Source: Pelotomaculum thermopropionicum SI (GTDB taxonomy: Bacteria > Bacillota > Desulfotomaculia > Desulfotomaculales > Pelotomaculaceae). Taken from it: DNA of 64,000 nucleotides. The notes under the pieces were generated by a model, which ran no database searches, was not told the origin of the DNA, and worked only from the letters and a program-made list of their open reading frames with translations. Below are positions 59,136 through 64,000 of the stretch, in pieces. The stretch lies in the NCBI GenBank assembly GCA_000010565.1, contig AP009389.1:2046001-2110000 (forward strand), read 5' to 3'. Each line of letters starts with the position of its first letter. The first letter of the stretch is position 1. A program made the position numbers and the translations under genes.

Positions 59136-60963
59136 TTTTCTTTACCTCCTCCTGCTGTTTCTTCTCCATACGTTCTTTCTTGTGGCGCTCAAACGTCACC
59201 CTCTTACTGTAAAACCCCAGAACGAACCCGGCCTGCTGCTCCATAGACAGGATTGATGGCATCCCTCCAGAATTATCTACCTCCTCCATTATCCGCTCCA
59301 GCTCCGTTTCCAATTCTGTATACCCGCTGCTATCTCTCCTGATTTTCGGGAGGTATGCTTTAACTGCAGTCGCTACTAAAGCAGGAATTACCGCAGTCGG
59401 GGTCGTCATGGCAGCGGAGAAATATCTGGTCGTCAAAGTGGAAGTGGTTTTTCCTGATGAGCGCCGCTGCGCTTCTTCAAGCACGGCAAACAGTTCGCCC
59501 AGCAAATGGCCCAGTCTTTCCCTTTGTTTTTCCACAGGTACAGCACCTCCTTTTCGTAACATTAGATACAGTTTGAGAAAGGCACACAGAACGGCCCAAT
59601 TTTTGCGGCCTTTTTCATAATCGTAAACCTTTACTCCCGAAGGCCTTTCCGGTGAAGAATACCTCCAGAGCGCAGACCGCTGAATCCTGTTCACCGCCCT
59701 CTGCAAAACACCGGGGGGCAGTCTTTCCCCCAGGTAAGCCGCCCTCACCAGTTCTTTAGCAACAGCCCCGTCTTTCACCTGCAGAGCCTGGATAATCTCT
59801 TCGATGGTAACCAGCCTGTCGTTTTCTTCCAGGGCCAGGGATTCCACATAGCGGCGCAAATTGCTTTTGGCCTTTGCCGCGGTCACATGGATCATGTCTC
59901 TTATGATCAGGCGGGCCTTGTTGGGAGAAATCAGCATCAGGTAAAAGTCGTTTTCATCAATATTTGCAGAGATGCCGCTTCCCGACCAGGGGACGGCGAG
60001 AAACTTCTCCACCAGTGCGCCGGTCGTCTGAACCGGCAGCCCTTCTGTAAACGACAAAGGGCCGATCAAAACATCAACCGGATTCACCTCGGCGCCTGCC
60101 AGAGTTACGGTGGCCTCCTTCTTAAGCCAGTAAACAGCCCATATGTTGGCAAAACTTTTCCTGTTAACCTTTCCGCCTGCAGATTTATCCTGAACCAGCC
60201 ACCGCCTGTTTTTTTTCTGCAAACTGTTGAAGGTTTTCACCGCCATGTCGGCGCAATCCATGCATATCCCCAGCGGAGCCCCCTCAGATTTCATTCTGTA
60301 AGAGACAAATGAGGAAGCATTAATCGATATTATTTTGGGAGATCCCTCTCCCGGAAGTTTATCTATTATTTCCGCCACTTTTCCACAAATAAGGCAGTTA
60401 TAGGCATGAGCGCTCCGGCTTTGTTCAAGTGTCTTTTCAGCCCAGAATTTCTTTGTCTCATCGGTATCGAAAAGATATCTGTCCTTTAAAGGGCCTTTTT
60501 GAAACCGTAACGCCACCCACGAGTCAGCATACAGCTCTTTTTTCTCATCTCTAAACCGTTTTAACAGCGCGCCCGAATCCCGCACATGTCTTAAAACCGA
60601 TATGGCTTCCTTCATCAAAGGCGTAGAAAAATGGGAGTTGGCAGCCATTTCGTTTAAAAGCTCTGTATACTTTTGTTGTTTTTCGGAAGCTTTCCGGTCT
60701 TCACCGGTCTTTTTCTTGCCCCACCCCATTAAATAGGAAGCCTGGTCTATAAACGGCAGAGGCACAACTTTGCTGGTCCGGCTGGAACTGGCCGGCGAAG
60801 GCGGAATGCCGATATCGGCCTTTTTAGCATCGATTATTTCAACCCGGCCGTCCGGATAAAAGTCAACTACGAAGTCAATATTTTTTCTTTCGCCGTAACC
60901 CAGCGGCATACCCGTTTCTTTACCGCGCAGGGCATTGCCTTTTTCAACCAGCTCTTTTAACAT
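59128..60963 (-). CDS. cas8c: Cas8c (Csd1, type I-C large subunit)
   Basis: About 611 residues. Typical Csd1 features are LKELVEKGNALRGKETGMPL near the start, a PLPFIDQASYLMGWGKKKTG segment, LFDTDETKKFWAEK, and two CxxC pairs (NCLICGK, ICMDCAD) that may bind zinc. Cas8c recognises the PAM, and in I-C an internal start inside this gene usually also yields the small subunit Cas11c. ATG at 60963 follows GGAGGGAG and overlaps cas5 by 20 bp. Confidence 0.92.
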   Translation of the reverse strand: MLKELVEKGNALRGKETGMPLGYGERKNIDFVVDFYPDGRVEIIDAKKADIGIPPSPASSSRTSKVVPLPFIDQASYLMGWGKKKTGEDRKASEKQQKYTELLNEMAANSHFSTPLMKEAISVLRHVRDSGALLKRFRDEKKELYADSWVALRFQKGPLKDRYLFDTDETKKFWAEKTLEQSRSAHAYNCLICGKVAEIIDKLPGEGSPKIISINASSFVSYRMKSEGAPLGICMDCADMAVKTFNSLQKKNRRWLVQDKSAGGKVNRKSFANIWAVYWLKKEATVTLAGAEVNPVDVLIGPLSFTEGLPVQTTGALVEKFLAVPWSGSGISANIDENDFYLMLISPNKARLIIRDMIHVTAAKAKSNLRRYVESLALEENDRLVTIEEIIQALQVKDGAVAKELVRAAYLGERLPPGVLQRAVNRIQRSALWRYSSPERPSGVKVYDYEKGRKNWAVLCAFLKLYLMLRKGGAVPVEKQRERLGHLLGELFAVLEEAQRRSSGKTTSTLTTRYFSAAMTTPTAVIPALVATAVKAYLPKIRRDSSGYTELETELERIMEEVDNSGGMPSILSMEQQAGFVLGFYSKRVTFERHKKERMEKKQQEEVKKNG

Positions 60964-61660
60964 GAACTCCCTCCTGCCTGTAAAGCTCATCGTACTTTTG
61001 CGGAGGAATTTTGAGAATGCCGTCTCTTACCTCGGCCGCAAAGACCAACGGTTTTACAAAACCGCCCACCTCGACGCTGGACGAACCGTCCTTCTTTTTC
61101 AGGAAGGTAAGCTCCCTTTTCTCAGTATTTTCGCAAAATGCAATATCAAAAAGCATATTGCCTGTGGCAATATTTAATGTGGCTGGTTTTTCAGTTCCGT
61201 CGGGCGGACCGAAAAAGGCGGTGCACTCTCTGGTCCCAAGGTAGGGCTGATGAAAACACTTTCCTTTTTCCACCCGGCGGTTAAACTGTTCTATATATTT
61301 CTTTTTAGGGCTGTCAACAAATTCTTTGAGAGCTATATCGGCAAAGAGCAGGTAGGAAGGGTTTTTAATAAACAGAGTTGCCCTTTGCTGATGCTGTTCT
61401 TCAATAATGCATTTGGCCCGCGGGCTCTGGCGCGATTCAATCTCGTTGCGCACAATAACTTCTTCTCTGACTTCATTCAAAACCCATATTTCCCGCACCT
61501 CCCAGCGGAATTCCGGCTTCCAGAAAATGGCCTCCAGCACCCCGCGGGCGGCCGATGGAGTTATGACCGGGTAAGAAACCCGCTCCACCTTGAATTCGGG
61601 CCGGGTAAAACAGGCATATTCTCCCCATACTTTTACCTTAACGTCACAACTTGGAAACAC
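60944..61660 (-). CDS. cas5: Cas5c (type I-C), pre-crRNA nuclease
   Basis: A 238-residue Cas5 with DVKVKVWGEYACFTRPEFKV, SYPVITPSAARGVLEAIFW (Cas5 signature), RNEIESRQSPRAK, and a C-terminal region ending KYDELYRQEG. In type I-C, Cas5 processes the precursor RNA, replacing Cas6, and stays at the 5' handle; no cas6 is present here, consistent with this. GTG at 61660 follows GGAGGTGAT. It lies 16 bp after cas3. Confidence 0.93.
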   Translation of the reverse strand: MFPSCDVKVKVWGEYACFTRPEFKVERVSYPVITPSAARGVLEAIFWKPEFRWEVREIWVLNEVREEVIVRNEIESRQSPRAKCIIEEQHQQRATLFIKNPSYLLFADIALKEFVDSPKKKYIEQFNRRVEKGKCFHQPYLGTRECTAFFGPPDGTEKPATLNIATGNMLFDIAFCENTEKRELTFLKKKDGSSSVEVGGFVKPLVFAAEVRDGILKIPPQKYDELYRQEGVHVKRAG

Positions 61661-61676
61661 CTCATCACCTCCAGGA

Positions 61677-63893
61677 CTAAATTATAAGATCGGCCGGATC
61701 GCGAAATACACCGCTTATTCCTTTGGTCTCATCGTACAGGCCTTCCCACAGGTAGACTCCTTTTCCGGTATCGGTAATAAGTCCATCTTTAAGATATGTT
61801 TCCGCCTCCCTTCGGAAAATGTTTATTATGTAAGGCTGAAGCTGGCGCCATTCTTCTCTGGAAGGGCGCAATTCAAACCGTCTGAAAGCTTTGTCCCACT
61901 CTCCATACTTAACCAACACGGGCACTGTGTCGCTTTCAATCAACCGGTAATGCTCTGCAACCGCGGGATAATTCAGTTCGGCCCTTAACTCCTGCACGCC
62001 ATGCTTGTCAAGGTTGCCGCCCAAGAGGTTAAAAAGCCTCGAAAAATACTCTTTGAATATATCCGGGTAATTAAGTGCACCGGCCCCTCCTCGCTCGGAC
62101 AAAATCACTCTGGCCAGTTCGAACCAGGCTTTATAGGGGCCAGACGGAGCCTTCTCGCCCTCCAGGATGAACAGCTTAACCAATCCGCTTTTAGCCCTTC
62201 CCTCCCTGTTGCACCTGCCTGCCGCCTGGACAATCCTGTCCAGCGGCCCGACGGCCCTGTATACCAGCGGAAAATCCAGGTCCACCCCGGCTTCCACCAC
62301 CTGGGTGCTCACAAGTAGTAAAGGCGATTTTGGGCCCGGCCTTTTGTTCAAATCCAGCCTGCGCCTGACCTCGTCCAATATTACCCTGCGGTGCGCCCCG
62401 CACAGCAGGGTGGACAGATGAAAGCACTCCCTTCCCCGCCGGACCAGTTCGTCTACCAGCCGTATGGCTTCTTTCCTGGTGTTCATAATTACCAGTACCT
62501 GTTCATGGCCGGCAAGTTCCTCCGCTAAATATTCCAGAGAAACCTGGCCGGGCAGCAGGCAATACTCCACCCTTTTAAGAAGCTCGAAGTGCTTCTGATA
62601 GTCGGGAACTATTTCGGTAAACTCCATCCCCTGCACATCAGGCAAAAATTCTGAGTTGAACGCAGGCTGGGTTGCGGTCGACAGCACAACGGTTGTTCCG
62701 TAGTTTTCCACCAGGTCTTTTAATACATCGAGTGTGGGTTTTAACAAGAGGGGCGGGAGAGTCTGAGCTTCATCGAAGATCAGAACGCTGTCGGCTATCC
62801 TGTGTATTTTCCTGCACCTGGAGGGCTTATTAGAAAACAGGCTTTCCAGTAATTGGACGGTCGTGGTAACGATTACGGGAAGGTCCCAGTTCTCTTCGGC
62901 CAATTGCAGGCGGAGCAATTGCGGGTCATCCGCTTCCTCATCGCCAACAGCAGGAACTGCCGTCTGGCTGTGGTATTCCAGAACAGCCTCGCTGCCCAGG
63001 ATTTCCCGGTATACCCTGGCATTCTGATCTATAATGCTTGTATAGGGCAGGACAAAAATAATTCTTCTTTTTTTATGGAAAATCGCGTGTCCGAGTGCAT
63101 AAGCCAGGGAACTTCTCGTTTTACCACCGCCGGTTGGCACCGTCAGGCGGTAAAAGCCGGGCTTTTTAGATGCTGCAGCAAGGCACGCTTCATAAACTTC
63201 TTTTCTTACCCGGTTCACTACCGTAGGGTTCCGGGCAGCTTTCTCAAGCAGCAATTTTTGATCCTGTTTAAGACGTTCAGCCAATTCTTCCAAGCTGGGG
63301 TGTTTTTCGCGCAGGCGTCTCTTTTCAGGGTAAAAATGGGCCTCGGTATCCAGCCTGTCCGCATCTAATAATGCCGAAAATACCATTCTGCCAAGCATCT
63401 CCAGTTGAATTGCGTCCAAATCCGGCCAGGATGCCGCGCGAGGAACTTGCAACAAACATTCGTTATACAGGGATTGAAGAAACAGATGCATCCTGGTCAG
63501 CATTTCCTTCGAGGTGTACGTTGAGATCTTGGACGAGTAATCGCCAGGCTCGGTTAACCCTGAATGATGGCCGTAAATGATCAGTCCTAAAAGGCATCGC
63601 AGTTGCTGGGGAAGCTGCAAACAGCCGGCCAGCGCTGCCCCCCAGGGGGAATGTGGCACCTTTTCGCCTCTGCCGCCTTGATCAACAACCTTCAAATATT
63701 CTTGAAAGCCCGGGTGGCACTTGCCAAGATCATGCAGCAGACCGGCCATCCATCCCAAAAAGGTAAAGCTTCCCCGGTAAAAAGGGGCGGTGAACCGGGA
63801 CGCCATTTCCGCAGCAGATATAAGATGCTCATCTAAAAGATGCCTGTTTCCAAGGCCGTTTTTGCTGTGAGAACAGTACTGCCCGTTAAACAT
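61677..63893 (-). CDS. cas3: Cas3 helicase-nuclease (type I-C)
   Basis: A 738-residue protein. The N-terminal HD nuclease has DEHLISAAEMA and GLLHDLGKCHPGFQEYL. The SF2 helicase follows with TGGGKTRSSLAYAL (Walker A), LIFDEAQTLPP (motif II), STATQPAF (motif III), and STQVVEAGVDLDFP plus QAAGRCNREGR (motifs V and VI). It is recruited by Cascade to unwind and degrade target DNA. ATG follows AGGAGG. All visible catalytic motifs are intact, so interference looks possible. Confidence 0.96.
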   Translation of the reverse strand: MFNGQYCSHSKNGLGNRHLLDEHLISAAEMASRFTAPFYRGSFTFLGWMAGLLHDLGKCHPGFQEYLKVVDQGGRGEKVPHSPWGAALAGCLQLPQQLRCLLGLIIYGHHSGLTEPGDYSSKISTYTSKEMLTRMHLFLQSLYNECLLQVPRAASWPDLDAIQLEMLGRMVFSALLDADRLDTEAHFYPEKRRLREKHPSLEELAERLKQDQKLLLEKAARNPTVVNRVRKEVYEACLAAASKKPGFYRLTVPTGGGKTRSSLAYALGHAIFHKKRRIIFVLPYTSIIDQNARVYREILGSEAVLEYHSQTAVPAVGDEEADDPQLLRLQLAEENWDLPVIVTTTVQLLESLFSNKPSRCRKIHRIADSVLIFDEAQTLPPLLLKPTLDVLKDLVENYGTTVVLSTATQPAFNSEFLPDVQGMEFTEIVPDYQKHFELLKRVEYCLLPGQVSLEYLAEELAGHEQVLVIMNTRKEAIRLVDELVRRGRECFHLSTLLCGAHRRVILDEVRRRLDLNKRPGPKSPLLLVSTQVVEAGVDLDFPLVYRAVGPLDRIVQAAGRCNREGRAKSGLVKLFILEGEKAPSGPYKAWFELARVILSERGGAGALNYPDIFKEYFSRLFNLLGGNLDKHGVQELRAELNYPAVAEHYRLIESDTVPVLVKYGEWDKAFRRFELRPSREEWRQLQPYIINIFRREAETYLKDGLITDTGKGVYLWEGLYDETKGISGVFRDPADLII

Positions 63894-63935
63894 CCTTGAT
63901 ATCCTCCTAATACACCTGCTTTGCTAAACAGGCCT

Positions 63936-64000
63936 TCACTGCCCGGGCCGGTAGACCCGGGCGACCCTTTCCGCCATCGCGCGCATTTCTTCCCGCAGCC
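63936..64000 (-). CDS. C-terminal end of an upstream gene, possibly a WYL regulator
   Basis: The frame entering from the right edge ends LREEMRAMAERVARVYRPGQ and stops at 63936, 42 bp before cas3. WYL-domain regulators, which often precede type I cas operons, commonly end in a similar LREE/LxxE helix. Only 20 residues are visible. Confidence 0.4.
   Translation of the reverse strand, partial: LREEMRAMAERVARVYRPGQ

Overview
This window most likely comes from the chromosome of an endospore-forming, low-to-mid-GC Firmicute of the Desulfotomaculum/Pelotomaculum (Peptococcaceae) type. The sporulation genes point that way: a YtxC-like protein next to thrS, YtaF, an alpha/beta SASP, a SleB-type cortex hydrolase and a YhcN/YlaJ-type lipoprotein. 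So do two T-box leaders (pheST, thrS), a yybP-ykoY riboswitch, the Bacillus-like order polA-mutM-ytaF-coaE, and the frequent GTG/TTG starts behind strong GGAGG sites. The species is inferred, not proven.

Layout. 0-1 kb (minus strand): the edge of a CRISPR signalling locus, with a CARF (NE0113-type) sensor fused to a LuxR-type HTH, followed by the first 24 codons of a Card1/Can2-like CARF effector. 1.6-7.1 kb: RodZ-like HTH protein, LysM protein, PBP1A, an orphan Dam methylase, a secreted protein behind a perfect palindrome, and a lone carbohydrate-binding module. 7.1-19.3 kb: mutS2, an MntR-like regulator, feoA plus an feoB split into GTPase and permease genes, a peptidase U32 / NIF3-like / MPG / PolX run, and zapA. 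19.3-29.7 kb: pheST with T-box, an rRNA-methylase-type gene, a KtrA-like gene, infC-rpmI-rplT (infC starts at AUC behind an attenuator), thrS with T-box, ytxC. 29.8-34.2 kb: cobalt transport genes, htpX, and a Ca2+/cation exchanger under a yybP-ykoY riboswitch.

34.2-36.5 kb is a small accessory island at the 3' end of tRNA-Val(GAC): two divergent XRE genes, a HicBA pair and a 24-codon integrase tail. 36.6-54.5 kb returns to core functions: cell wall, spore, DNA polymerase I/MutM/CoaE and phospholipid synthesis.

54.7-64 kb is the most interesting region. tRNA-Leu(GAG) is followed by a ~1.5-kb element bounded by a 19-bp imperfect duplication of the tRNA 3' end. It carries an excisionase-like gene and a DUF4258/YgiT-type toxin-antitoxin pair. 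Directly beyond it lies a type I-C CRISPR-Cas locus (cas3-cas5-cas8c-cas7-[cas4::cas1]-cas2-array, all read leftward). The interference genes look complete, but cas4 and cas1 are joined in frame by an internal deletion. This removes the Cas4 C-terminus, with its last cluster cysteine, and about two thirds of Cas1, with its catalytic glutamate. The array has only four spacers. The simplest reading is a locus that can still interfere but can no longer acquire spacers by its own Cas1.
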